Source: a virus
IMG/VR virus record: IMGVR_UViG_3300030019_000003
Span: 124,001 to 188,000 of that record
Length of the DNA: 64,000 nucleotides
Strand: one strand, 5' to 3'
The notes below the pieces were generated by a model. It did no database searches. It was not told the origin of the DNA and saw only the letters and a list, made by a program, of their open reading frames with translations. Numbering within the stretch: the first letter of the stretch is position 1; each line of letters begins with the position of its first letter. This document shows positions 1 to 7,908 of the stretch, piece after piece. Position numbers and translations under genes: made by a program.

Positions 1-261
1 GTTCCGACTGTTATCTTTAGAAAGGATAGTGTTGGAATGACATTTATGCTAAAAGATTTATTCGATAAAAAAGTTATAGAGGATAATACTAACTTTAGTA
101 TCGTTATACCATCAGGCATAAGTGTCATTGGTTCTTTTAGAATTGGTAGTTCAGGTACTGCATTTGATTTTTCAGACGTACCTGATAAAAAGATTGTGAT
201 GTCGGGTGGCGGACGTATATGCAATATAAAAACAAGAAAGTTATTTAACTTAACATTATAA
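1..261 (+). CDS. Unknown protein, 5' end outside window
   Basis: The reading frame is open from the first base of the window, so the gene starts upstream; 86 codons are visible. An internal ATG at 37 has no good ribosome site and is probably not the start. The visible part has no motif I recognise. It ends 15 bases before the next gene and is probably co-transcribed with it. Confidence 0.65.
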   Translation, partial: VPTVIFRKDSVGMTFMLKDLFDKKVIEDNTNFSIVIPSGISVIGSFRIGSSGTAFDFSDVPDKKIVMSGGGRICNIKTRKLFNLTL

Positions 262-276
262 AAGAAGGAAAATAGT

Positions 277-753
277 ATGGAGTTTTTTATTCAAATGTTA
301 CCAGTAATACTAATATCGTCTGGTATGGCTTATTTTGTGCAATGGTATTTTAACCATAAGCAGTTAGTGTCTGACTTAGAAGATCTAGATAAAGAACTTC
401 CACTACCGACAGCTATTATGAAAAGTTTGGAACGTAATCTAATACGCACACTTGTAAATGTTAACGAACTTATTAATACAGGAAAAATAGCTGAAGCCAC
501 AAAATTACTTTGTGAAACATGTTCTAGTGGTTGTGGCTCTAAAGCTACTTTTGAGTATGCGTTTTCAGCAGTGACGCTTGCTAGGAATGTGTCATCTTTT
601 AAAGACCGGTGGGATTACGTTATCATGGTTTTCAAGATCTATAAGAATCTAAATGGTGATGGTGATCAAAATACCAATCTAGACATACCTGATGTTAGCC
701 CTAAAGATTTAATAAAACAATGTGGGATTAACTTAAAGCTAGTAACGAGATAA
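277..753 (+). CDS. Unknown protein with N-terminal membrane anchor
   Basis: 158 residues. The start follows an AAGGAAA ribosome site. Residues 4-24 form one hydrophobic segment, then a long mostly helical region follows, so the protein is probably anchored in the inner membrane with its body on one side. There are cysteines near the middle (C-E-T-C and C-G-S spacing), which could be structural. It sits in a tight run with the genes at 1 and 760. I do not recognise a family. Confidence 0.7.
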   Translation: MEFFIQMLPVILISSGMAYFVQWYFNHKQLVSDLEDLDKELPLPTAIMKSLERNLIRTLVNVNELINTGKIAEATKLLCETCSSGCGSKATFEYAFSAVTLARNVSSFKDRWDYVIMVFKIYKNLNGDGDQNTNLDIPDVSPKDLIKQCGINLKLVTR

Positions 754-759
754 AGGAAA

Positions 760-1308
760 ATGATGAGAAATGACGGAAAGACCTATATCAATATAGGTAA
801 AGACGCTAAAACAGATTTAGGTAAAACACTTTGGCTGTATGCCGGTTTAAAGAAACAAATCACGTATGTTGATGAACAGGGCAAGAAGTTTAAGTTCATG
901 TCTTTAGGAGGCCTTTATGAGTATCTACGAGTACTTAATGTTATTAAGACATATAACTTTGAAGGTGTGCCGTTAGCTATTCTAGAAATGCTTGATGGTT
1001 TGAAAGAATCAAAAGGATTTAATAGTTTAGCCGTTGGTACTTCTATTATTCGTAAACTGGTTGAAACCAGACGATATACCCTAATAGATTTTCAAAAAGA
1101 TTCTGCTGCTAGGGCAAGTGTACTTACTGCTATGGTAGACACTTTGAACAACCAACCTAAATTGGTAAAAGCACTTGTTGAAAACACTTTACCATTAGGT
1201 TCTTTTAGGGTTATTGGGTATACATCTATATATCCAAATGTATCTGAAGCATGGGTTAGCGAAAATTGGAATAAAGCACTTGAGATTGTTAATTCCAATA
1301 AAAATTAA
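760..1308 (+). CDS. Unknown soluble protein
   Basis: 182 residues, starting at one of two adjacent ATG codons (760 or 763) after AAAGGAAA. It has no membrane segment or recognised motif. It is the last gene before the large gene-free region; its stop codon is followed almost at once by the promoter-like motif of the noncoding RNA, with no terminator hairpin between them, so transcription may run on into the RNA. Confidence 0.7.
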   Translation: MMRNDGKTYINIGKDAKTDLGKTLWLYAGLKKQITYVDEQGKKFKFMSLGGLYEYLRVLNVIKTYNFEGVPLAILEMLDGLKESKGFNSLAVGTSIIRKLVETRRYTLIDFQKDSAARASVLTAMVDTLNNQPKLVKALVENTLPLGSFRVIGYTSIYPNVSEAWVSENWNKALEIVNSNKN

Positions 1309-1311
1309 CAC

Positions 1312-1320
1312 CATATTATT
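1312..1320 (+). promoter_or_regulatory. Promoter-like motif (CATATTATT) ahead of the noncoding RNA
   Basis: CATATTATT followed by AAAAATGTAG. The same core plus an AT-K-TA tail occurs ahead of eight protein-coding units in this window (7304, 13419, 15714, 21096, 32335, 35351, 43343, 63088). Here no coding sequence follows for almost 1 kb, so it would drive the structured RNA. The function is inferred from recurrence and position. Confidence 0.5.
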
Positions 1321-2202
1321 AAAAATGTAGGGGCAATAGGGTGCAGTCTTAACCGACTGATACCTAGAGTAGCATAAACTACATAACCGGCAGGGATCAC
1401 ACCGTAGCTACCGTAAGGTAGTCTAGAAGTTATTTTTTAACAGGTCACTATTATATTGAGAATAAAAAATAACCGCTTAACAAAATTAGCGATTACTCTT
1501 CTCAGTTGGTTTATAACGGTCGCCCCCGGCCGTATAACTGACACCAGGTGATACATAATGCCCAGCAGGTTATGTATCGATAACAGTAATAGCTGTTATA
1601 CCTACCACTGCTGCAAACCTACTGCATGACAAAAAATCCGACAAATCGTTAGCAGTATTGGGAACACGCATGCAGAGAGTCGGTAATCGTTATGCGTGTT
1701 AAACTTGGTGCCATAATGGGTTTTCACATGCAACATGTGAAAAAGCTTAGCTTTTCGCCTGACTTTAAGTCATATCGCGATGTGATGCAAGCAGCTTAGA
1801 CTAACGTCTCGGCAAGCCGGTAAACCGGAGGGTGGGATTGGCAAAAAGACTAATATTAAAAGTACGATGTTACTAATAATTACTAATGGAATGCTGTATA
1901 TGTTGCAAACAGTTTGACTTAGTCTAGCGGCCAATGGTCGTTATGTCCACATCGGAGTTACTAGTTAAGCAGCCGCCAAGCGCAACCATAGGTTGGTATG
2001 CTAAAACACGTATATTATTAATAAACTAAAAAAAGGATATTAGTAATACATTAGCTATACTAAGCGTCGAAGACTGATAATATTTGCGTAGGCCACGTAG
2101 GTATTGTCAGTTTATTTTATATGGGTCGAGATGACCCACCTCTTTCGCAGTAATCGTTCACACACTCTGTAACTACTTCACGCACTAGTGCGTGAAGTAG
2201 TT
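1321..2202 (+). ncRNA. Large structured noncoding RNA, about 880 bases (GOLLD/ROOL-like class candidate)
   Basis: No reading frame of useful length exists here, but the + strand is dense in stems. Seen directly: 1344-1348/1355-1359; 1407-1412/1417-1422 with a GUAA tetraloop; a perfect 10-bp stem 1429-1438/1464-1473; 1502-1507/1536-1541 enclosing 1516-1519/1530-1533; a perfect 9-bp stem 1550-1558/1570-1578; 1580-1586/1593-1599; a perfect 9-bp stem 1663-1671/1692-1700; a perfect 10-bp stem 1721-1730/1734-1743; 1817-1820/1825-1828; 1983-1987/1991-1995; a 10-bp stem with one G-U pair around 2073-2082/2102-2111; 2122-2127/2133-2138. A terminator hairpin ends it. GC content is visibly higher than in the flanks. 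Giant ornate RNAs of this size (GOLLD, ROOL) are known from phages; assignment to either is inference, and it could be a new class. Group I and II intron cores, tmRNA and RNase P signatures were not found. Confidence 0.75.
2171..2202 (+). terminator. Intrinsic terminator of the noncoding RNA
   Basis: A perfect 16-bp inverted repeat (AACTACTTCACGCACT and its complement) is followed by a U-rich run reaching about 2225. It ends the structured RNA and separates it from the gene at 2288. Confidence 0.85.
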
Positions 2203-2287
2203 ATATTTATATTTTCATTTTTTTATAAAGATACATTATAAAAGTAATACTATAGCAAAGCTATATAAAGAAAATGAGGAGAATAAA

Positions 2288-2833
2288 ATGGATTACGCAC
2301 TCTATGAAAGAATGTTTAATGTTGTAAATGCTAGACTATTTACAAACCCTGCAGATAAGAGTTTACGCGGAAATGATCTAGCAAATGAGATTAGTTTTCA
2401 TATTTCAAATATGATTAATACTATTACAGGTAACTCGTTATTAACACAAAATAACAGAATGGACTGTATCAAAATAGTAATGGATAGACTTACAACACAA
2501 TACGAGCTTTCTAAAAGAATACTTTCATTGTTCGATGGTGAGACTATTACTATTGCTGATGTTAACAATGAAGTCTATGGCGATATAGTTGTTAACATCA
2601 TTATGGACAGGTTGGAGACAACTAAACAACATGAAAAGATCAGTAGTGCTTATCTACCGTTAAAAGTCTTTTTAAGTACAAATAAGTTAACTGTCGATGC
2701 TGAAGTTTCTCCTAGAGAAACATCATATCAAATATTTCTAGCTAATCCTGAATATGAAGCGTTGATTTGTAAACTTATAGCAGAGATCATCATGTCAAAA
2801 TCAGTTGCTGAGAGCATAAAGTTTACGTGGTAA
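2288..2833 (+). CDS. Unknown soluble protein
   Basis: 181 residues, start supported by GAGGAG eight bases upstream. Predominantly helical, acidic and without membrane segments; no motif recognised. It is the first gene after the noncoding RNA and its terminator. The short leader 2226-2287 contains a small hairpin (TATAGC/GCTATA) but none of the ATATTATT promoter motif, so its promoter is not identified. Confidence 0.75.
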   Translation: MDYALYERMFNVVNARLFTNPADKSLRGNDLANEISFHISNMINTITGNSLLTQNNRMDCIKIVMDRLTTQYELSKRILSLFDGETITIADVNNEVYGDIVVNIIMDRLETTKQHEKISSAYLPLKVFLSTNKLTVDAEVSPRETSYQIFLANPEYEALICKLIAEIIMSKSVAESIKFTW

Positions 2834-2861
2834 TAAAATTATAAAAATTAAGGAGTATCCT

Positions 2862-3278
2862 ATGAATGAGTCTAAAAGGTCAAATGAGTTTCAAGTTGGC
2901 TTGATGCTAACAATTAACATAGTTTTTATGTTAGGTTTTTCAACATTAACTCTATTAGCTAAACTAGCTGATAGTTTTGACGTTATGAATTTATTATCAC
3001 TTTTAACGCTAATCGTGTTTCTTTTAAACAGCGGTAGTTTTTACAGTTGTTTCAACTCAGCGCCTTATGGGTTTAAATATATCGTATTTTTGAATTATGG
3101 TATGTTTATCACTATCATAATGTCCGTTTTAGCTATAGCATACACTGTAGTTAATCCTGTTATACTGTTAATGATATTTATAGTGTCATTAGCCTTTACG
3201 CTCTTTATAGTAATTGGTGCTGTATTTCATTATGCTAAAGAGCATTTAAAAAATAAACGCAGTGGGAGAATATTATGA
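2862..3278 (+). CDS. Multi-pass membrane protein
   Basis: 138 residues with four hydrophobic segments at roughly 14-36, 45-65, 72-96 and 99-124, and a basic C-terminal tail (KEHLKNKRSG). It should sit in the inner membrane with the basic tail in the cytoplasm. The start follows AAGGAG. It overlaps the next gene by four bases (ATGA), implying translational coupling. Phage membrane proteins like this can serve lysis, superinfection exclusion or membrane remodelling; the sequence does not say which. Confidence 0.75.
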   Translation: MNESKRSNEFQVGLMLTINIVFMLGFSTLTLLAKLADSFDVMNLLSLLTLIVFLLNSGSFYSCFNSAPYGFKYIVFLNYGMFITIIMSVLAIAYTVVNPVILLMIFIVSLAFTLFIVIGAVFHYAKEHLKNKRSGRIL

Positions 3279-3733
3279 AAGAGATGATTGATATAACACC
3301 TGATATAGGAGTGTTTGTGATTACAACAAATGTTGCTAGGGAGGCTGGGTATGTTAAAATCAAAGGTAAAATCTTCATGCTTTTTAGACTTGTTAAAAAG
3401 CATGAATGTTCTAAAGTTGAAAGTTTCAGTCTTACGCTGTATGATAGTAAAACAAACACAACAAGTCCGTTACATCATGACGTAGTGGAAGGGTTTGATG
3501 GAGATCTAATCATCGTGCGCTGGTGTGTAAATGGTCCAATTGCTGGATACGATAAATTGATTATTAATGTTAATGAGTGTATCCATGTTATGAATTTATT
3601 CTTCCCACCTATAACAGTTATAACTGCATACGAGATGGACGAGTACAACACATTGTCACGAGGATACGTATCTATATATACAGGGGATATGTACAAATCA
3701 CATTCATCTAGTGGCACACCATTACTAGACTAA
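3275..3733 (+). CDS. Unknown soluble protein
   Basis: 152 residues, coupled to the upstream membrane protein by a four-base ATGA overlap. The composition suggests a compact beta-rich domain. No catalytic motif recognised. The coupling suggests it works with, or in fixed ratio to, the membrane protein. Confidence 0.7.
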   Translation: MKEMIDITPDIGVFVITTNVAREAGYVKIKGKIFMLFRLVKKHECSKVESFSLTLYDSKTNTTSPLHHDVVEGFDGDLIIVRWCVNGPIAGYDKLIINVNECIHVMNLFFPPITVITAYEMDEYNTLSRGYVSIYTGDMYKSHSSSGTPLLD

Positions 3734-3736
3734 AAG

Positions 3737-3892
3737 ATGCGTACCCTAGTAATACTAGTTATAATCACTATGGTTGCTATAGCTGTGTTTTTAGAAATAC
3801 TTTGTAGTACGGGTAATAGTGGTGATAATGTAACTGATAAGCATGATACAATGTCTGAGGTAGTTGTTATCAAACATGTTATTAAAAATTAA
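3737..3892 (+). CDS. Small single-span membrane protein
   Basis: 51 residues. ATG lies three bases after the preceding stop, in a tight operon. Residues 3-22 form one hydrophobic helix, followed by a short polar tail (S-T-G-N-S-G-D...). A cysteine at residue 23 follows the helix, but the preceding residues (E-I-L) fit a lipobox poorly. The next gene starts 12 bases after the stop with its own AAAGGAA. It could be a small spanin-like or inner-membrane accessory protein; that is a guess. Confidence 0.55.
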   Translation: MRTLVILVIITMVAIAVFLEILCSTGNSGDNVTDKHDTMSEVVVIKHVIKN

Positions 3893-3903
3893 AAGGAATT
3901 CCT

Positions 3904-6900
3904 ATGAAAAGCATTATTGAAAAAATGAGAGAGCAATTAGCCAGTGGCGCCAGTATTGGCTCTAAAAAAATAGCCATATCCATAAAACCTATACCTATGG
4001 AATCTTTAGAAGATTTAGGTAAAATGTGGGCTGTTGGTATTAAAGTAGGAAGATCTAAAAGAGTACCCTACAGTATGAAACCGCGAGAGATTAGTGATCT
4101 CATAAATATCGATGTCATAAAAGTGAGCAGTCAGTATACGGGTATAAGTACTTATATTAATTCTGTGCTATACAACGCAACTGAATCTAGCGCACATGAA
4201 CCGGTAGACACGGAATCGCTTAAAGAACGAGATATGCTGGATGATGTTCTCGGGTATTTTATCATACTATCTGCTTTAAAAGAAGATATTGAAGACGCCG
4301 CTGTACGCTCATCAATTGCAGGTGATGACATTAATATGCTATTCTGCAGGATAAACGCTGTGAAAGATTTCTATAGCCTTAAAGAACCTATAAAATTAGA
4401 GGCCTCACATTTAGAATATAGTGCGATTCACAGATTATCTTGGAAGACACCGTGCGGCAAACATTTATTTTTAGGAGATGTAAGTGACGATAGTATTAGC
4501 GGCTTTGAGGAAATGGGCGGTATAGATCTCATTATCTTGCAAAATGAAAATGAGATAGCTAAGAAAGTTGAAGAATCAACCACTACCGATAGTAAATCTA
4601 AGATACAAACTATCATAGATAAGATCGGTACAAATGCTGATAGAGGTAACCCTAACACTATCAGTATACGTTTTTACCTTAAAGGTGAGAATGTAGGCAC
4701 ACTTACAAGTGAGGAACTTGAGATTGCTGTTATTCTAAATGAAAAAATAGTGATAACAAATACCGACACCACGATGCATGATTTTACTTTGCTTATAGAC
4801 TATGTTTCAAAAATTATTAATGCGGAAATTGTTATAAATAATGTCGCATTTGATAAAAGATCATTTGGTATTGAATGCGGTGCTTTACCAGATAGTATTA
4901 AAGCAAATGTAAAAGGTCTTTATTTAATTTACAGATACTACTTCGGCGGCAAATATGGCTTTCAACTTTGTCCTACGAATTCGACGATGAAAATTCTTAA
5001 GGACTATTTTGGAGGGAGATCATATCATCCGGCGGCTGCATCGAAATTGGCTAGCGATGGGTATATGTGCCTGTTGGCAAGTTGTGTGTTTAAGGATACT
5101 GTCTCATTAGCAGTTGATATTGATAAACAAAGATCATACAAGGTACCCTACACAGATTTATACTTAGATATTGCCAATGGATCCTACAGGCTACATTTAG
5201 CAACAATAAGTTTAGAAGATTCAGAAAGTATTCGTGACCTTTATAACGATCTTCTTGTAAAAGGTATAGCGACTCTTAGTGACTTAATCCATATTACTAA
5301 AGAGCCTGTAGCGACGACATTTAAAGAACTTACCGGTATAGCTGAAATTAGCGACTGGAAGAAAACAGGTGATGAAGAAAATGTTGTTACAACACTAAAA
5401 GCTATAACAGAAGCGATATCAGTGCTTCTTGATGATAGTGTTAGTGACGATGGAAGCTTTACAACACACTCTTTAGATACACTTTATACAGCATTTAGTG
5501 GAATAATTGGTGACAGTGTTGTTGCCGAATATAATCGTCTGCCAGTGATGGTTCTAATTGTAGACAAAGTCAATGCGAATAGTTCTATAGTAGATCTTAA
5601 GTCTATTAAGTACATGATTGGTGATCCTAACGTCATACATCAGTGTGAACTTATATACGAGCACCCTTTTACAAAACAGATTAGGATTAATGAGTATTGT
5701 ATCCACTCAAATGTTTTGCCTAAGCACAATATTTATTTGTGTCAGGCTAACCGTATGTGTAATTCGTCAAAAGAAATTGCTAAAACGTTGGCTGAATCTT
5801 TAGCTGAAAGAAAACAACCTAAAAAAGAAGGAGAGAAAAGTATGGAAAATACCGCTAACCCTACTTCAGGAAATGTGCTGAATCATGAGACTGAAAAAGT
5901 TTCTATAATTAGGGATGACGTTAAAAGGCGCGTTGAAAACAATGTTATTCCACTGCTAAAAAACTTGGACGGTGATGCCGAAAGTGTTGCTGATACACTA
6001 AGTGATGTTTTAACACTGATGCGTGAAATTGCTGAAAGCGGAAAAGAAAGCTGTGCATCTTATAAGGTAGCAGTAGCTCAGATTAGGATTCTAAATTTAT
6101 TAAAGGAAGCCAGTCATACTGATATGTTTAGGATTATAGATATGGCTATTGCTATTAATGTTGTTGATGGCGAAAATAAACAGCTATTTCGATATGCCAC
6201 CACCGTACAATGTGTAAACCTACCGCGAATAAGTCGTGCCAGTTCAAAACGTTTACAGCATCTTGTGTTATTTCCTAAAAACTACATCATTGATATGCCA
6301 AATATCGGTGTTGCGAAGTTTGCGTTAAATTTGTTTACTGAAACACAGCAAACTACCTCAGATGGATCTACTGGATTTATGCCGACAGCGGATAAAAACG
6401 GGTTTGTTTCTACTGGCTATCCCGATATGCCACCAGTATATGGTAATCCTGGTTTTAATTTTGGAGGTTTTTATAATATTGGTAAGCAGTATCCTGATTA
6501 TAAAGCTGAAGATAAACAGGTATTCGATCGATTTAAATGTGCTAATACGTCTGGCGGTAAGATGTATGATATTCTAGAAGCAAAGCGTATGGAATTATTC
6601 GTACAGATGGAAAAATCATTAAGGGGCACTTCTGATAACTTTCGAAATTTAGCTGCTAATTACGATACTCTAGTTTCTAAGGTCGATACGCTACAAAAAC
6701 GTATAGATGTTTTAGAAAATGGTACTGCTGTTAAGAAGAGTTCTAAAAAAGAGACTGCTGAATTGTTAAAGTATTATGATAGTATTGCTATGCACGTCGG
6801 AAATATCCTGACGAGATATGGTTTAGACTATATTAGTAAACAAAATTCAGTAAGGCAACAAGGTGATAAAGATTTTGGTACGACCATACCCGATATTTTC

Positions 6901-7248
6901 TGTAATCTTAACCTAGAGAATATTGGTAGAGATGGCACTATGATGAAATTAGAGTTTGGCGATGATTATAGTACTAACACTCGTGAGTTCATGAGTCTAG
7001 TATTTTATAAAGCTGGACATCGTGTTGTAGAGTACTCTTATACAAATGGTAATATCTGCGTAGATGCTGTTTTAAATTTGGTACGATATCTAAAACACTA
7101 TTATGGTGGTCTTATTGCAGAAGCGTACAGCGTTTTTAATACTGTTACCGTGAACAGGCCATTCATAACTACTGAAAAAGTGTTGGATGATGTGAATTTA
7201 AAATTTTATATTCCTGTGACTTTTATAGGAACAGGGGTTAGATTTTAA
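3904..7248 (+). CDS. Large protein of unknown function, 1114 residues
   Basis: Start follows AAAAGGAATTCCT. The protein has two parts: residues 1-640, mixed alpha/beta, and a C-terminal half after a lysine/glutamate-rich linker (about 630-650). The C-terminal half holds a glycine, proline and aromatic-rich patch near 820-870, a coiled-coil-like helix near 900-945 and a compact end. No enzymatic motif was recognised; the size and position among late genes favour a virion component. Inside the frame, GAAGGAGAG precedes an in-frame ATG at 5842, which could initiate a separate ~468-residue C-terminal protein. A strong terminator follows the stop. Confidence 0.8.
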   Translation: MKSIIEKMREQLASGASIGSKKIAISIKPIPMESLEDLGKMWAVGIKVGRSKRVPYSMKPREISDLINIDVIKVSSQYTGISTYINSVLYNATESSAHEPVDTESLKERDMLDDVLGYFIILSALKEDIEDAAVRSSIAGDDINMLFCRINAVKDFYSLKEPIKLEASHLEYSAIHRLSWKTPCGKHLFLGDVSDDSISGFEEMGGIDLIILQNENEIAKKVEESTTTDSKSKIQTIIDKIGTNADRGNPNTISIRFYLKGENVGTLTSEELEIAVILNEKIVITNTDTTMHDFTLLIDYVSKIINAEIVINNVAFDKRSFGIECGALPDSIKANVKGLYLIYRYYFGGKYGFQLCPTNSTMKILKDYFGGRSYHPAAASKLASDGYMCLLASCVFKDTVSLAVDIDKQRSYKVPYTDLYLDIANGSYRLHLATISLEDSESIRDLYNDLLVKGIATLSDLIHITKEPVATTFKELTGIAEISDWKKTGDEENVVTTLKAITEAISVLLDDSVSDDGSFTTHSLDTLYTAFSGIIGDSVVAEYNRLPVMVLIVDKVNANSSIVDLKSIKYMIGDPNVIHQCELIYEHPFTKQIRINEYCIHSNVLPKHNIYLCQANRMCNSSKEIAKTLAESLAERKQPKKEGEKSMENTANPTSGNVLNHETEKVSIIRDDVKRRVENNVIPLLKNLDGDAESVADTLSDVLTLMREIAESGKESCASYKVAVAQIRILNLLKEASHTDMFRIIDMAIAINVVDGENKQLFRYATTVQCVNLPRISRASSKRLQHLVLFPKNYIIDMPNIGVAKFALNLFTETQQTTSDGSTGFMPTADKNGFVSTGYPDMPPVYGNPGFNFGGFYNIGKQYPDYKAEDKQVFDRFKCANTSGGKMYDILEAKRMELFVQMEKSLRGTSDNFRNLAANYDTLVSKVDTLQKRIDVLENGTAVKKSSKKETAELLKYYDSIAMHVGNILTRYGLDYISKQNSVRQQGDKDFGTTIPDIFCNLNLENIGRDGTMMKLEFGDDYSTNTREFMSLVFYKAGHRVVEYSYTNGNICVDAVLNLVRYLKHYYGGLIAEAYSVFNTVTVNRPFITTEKVLDDVNLKFYIPVTFIGTGVRF

Positions 7249-7253
7249 AATAG

Positions 7254-7286
7254 TACTAACACAGACCTATTAGGTCTGTGTTAGTA
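7254..7286 (+). terminator. Terminator hairpin
   Basis: A perfect 15-bp stem (TACTAACACAGACCT and its complement) with a 3-base loop lies six bases after the stop of the 1114-residue gene. The following U-run is weak (ATCTAGTTTCGTTT). Confidence 0.8.
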
Positions 7287-7303
7287 TCTAGTTTCGTTTA
7301 AGA

Positions 7304-7395
7304 ACATATTATTTAATTAATAACGAACAAGTACGTTAGTAATTGTGAGTTAAACTAATAACCTATAACTAGTTTACTAGTTAAGTTACATTTAT
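7304..7395 (+). promoter_or_regulatory. Duplicated leader: promoter-like motif plus hairpin, copy 1
   Basis: It begins with ACATATTATT and continues as a stretch almost identical to 35351-35441: 55 identical bases, two differences, then 23 more identical bases. It contains a 7-bp repeat AACTAGT-TT-ACTAGTT nested inside an outer stem (around 7350-7364 with 7384-7392). Relative to copy 2, changes occur in both outer arms together, as expected for a conserved RNA hairpin. Copy 2 precedes an unrelated gene, so this is a regulatory cassette, not coding homology. Confidence 0.6.
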
Positions 7396-7415
7396 AAAAT
7401 TCAAGGAGATGTCTC

Positions 7416-7451
7416 ATGTATAAGAAGCTAACATGCAAAAGAAACATATAA
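7416..7451 (+). CDS. Possible 11-codon leader peptide (overlaps next gene)
   Basis: ATG at 7416 lies at ideal distance from AAGGAG (7404-7409) and opens an 11-codon frame, MYKKLTCKRNI, that ends inside the next gene, whose own ATG (7433) lacks a ribosome site. Either the leader couples translation into the next gene, or a base has been lost and the real start is 7416 in a shifted frame. Expression is unproven. Confidence 0.4.
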   Translation: MYKKLTCKRNI

Positions 7452-7897
7452 GAGGTACCACTATAAATAACATACTAATTGATAACACAATTAATATAAG
7501 CTATAGGCCTTACGATGTTTTGATGGCTAAGAAAGTAGAAAAACTACCAACAGAATATGTCGATAAAATACTAAACACCTATAACCAACTTTATGGTATA
7601 GGCGATCTTGAAAAAGTATTTTATTATAAACTAAGAAAAATGAAAGTTATCCATAAGGTAAGCTCTTCAGCTTTTCTTCCTGCTATGCTATTAGACCTTA
7701 ATTCTCCTAACGACATAATGGTCTATATCATGGTTTTATTAAATTACTACGATACTGAAAAACGACCAGCGTCAGTGTATGGTATTCTTAAGAATCTATT
7801 TCCTAACGGGTACTACTCACAAGTAACTAACCAGACTATCGTTGACACTATACGCCACACAGGCTATGCTAGATATGGTAAGATTTTTTTAATTTAA
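7433..7897 (+). CDS. Unknown protein
   Basis: 154 residues. The frame is closed upstream at 7421, so ATG 7433 is the first possible start, yet the only good ribosome site serves the 11-codon frame at 7416. The protein is basic at its N-terminus and helical after that; no motif was recognised. It is followed by the terminase-like gene at 7909 in the same unit. Confidence 0.65.
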   Translation: MQKKHIRGTTINNILIDNTINISYRPYDVLMAKKVEKLPTEYVDKILNTYNQLYGIGDLEKVFYYKLRKMKVIHKVSSSAFLPAMLLDLNSPNDIMVYIMVLLNYYDTEKRPASVYGILKNLFPNGYYSQVTNQTIVDTIRHTGYARYGKIFLI

Positions 7898-7908
7898 AGG
7901 ATAATCCT

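Noticed and set aside
2011-2045. ATATTATT-like motif plus AAAAAAAGGAT inside the structured RNA as a start of a small gene
   Set aside because: No ATG or GTG frame of meaningful length follows; probably part of the RNA's AT-rich joining region.
1321-2202. Structured region as a group I or group II intron, tmRNA or RNase P RNA
   Set aside because: No P-Q-R-S core, no domain V-like hairpin, no tmRNA tag or RNase P signature seen, and the flanking genes are complete.
7304-7395. Duplicated leader as a tRNA gene
   Set aside because: The stems do not form a cloverleaf and no acceptor or T-arm sequence is present.
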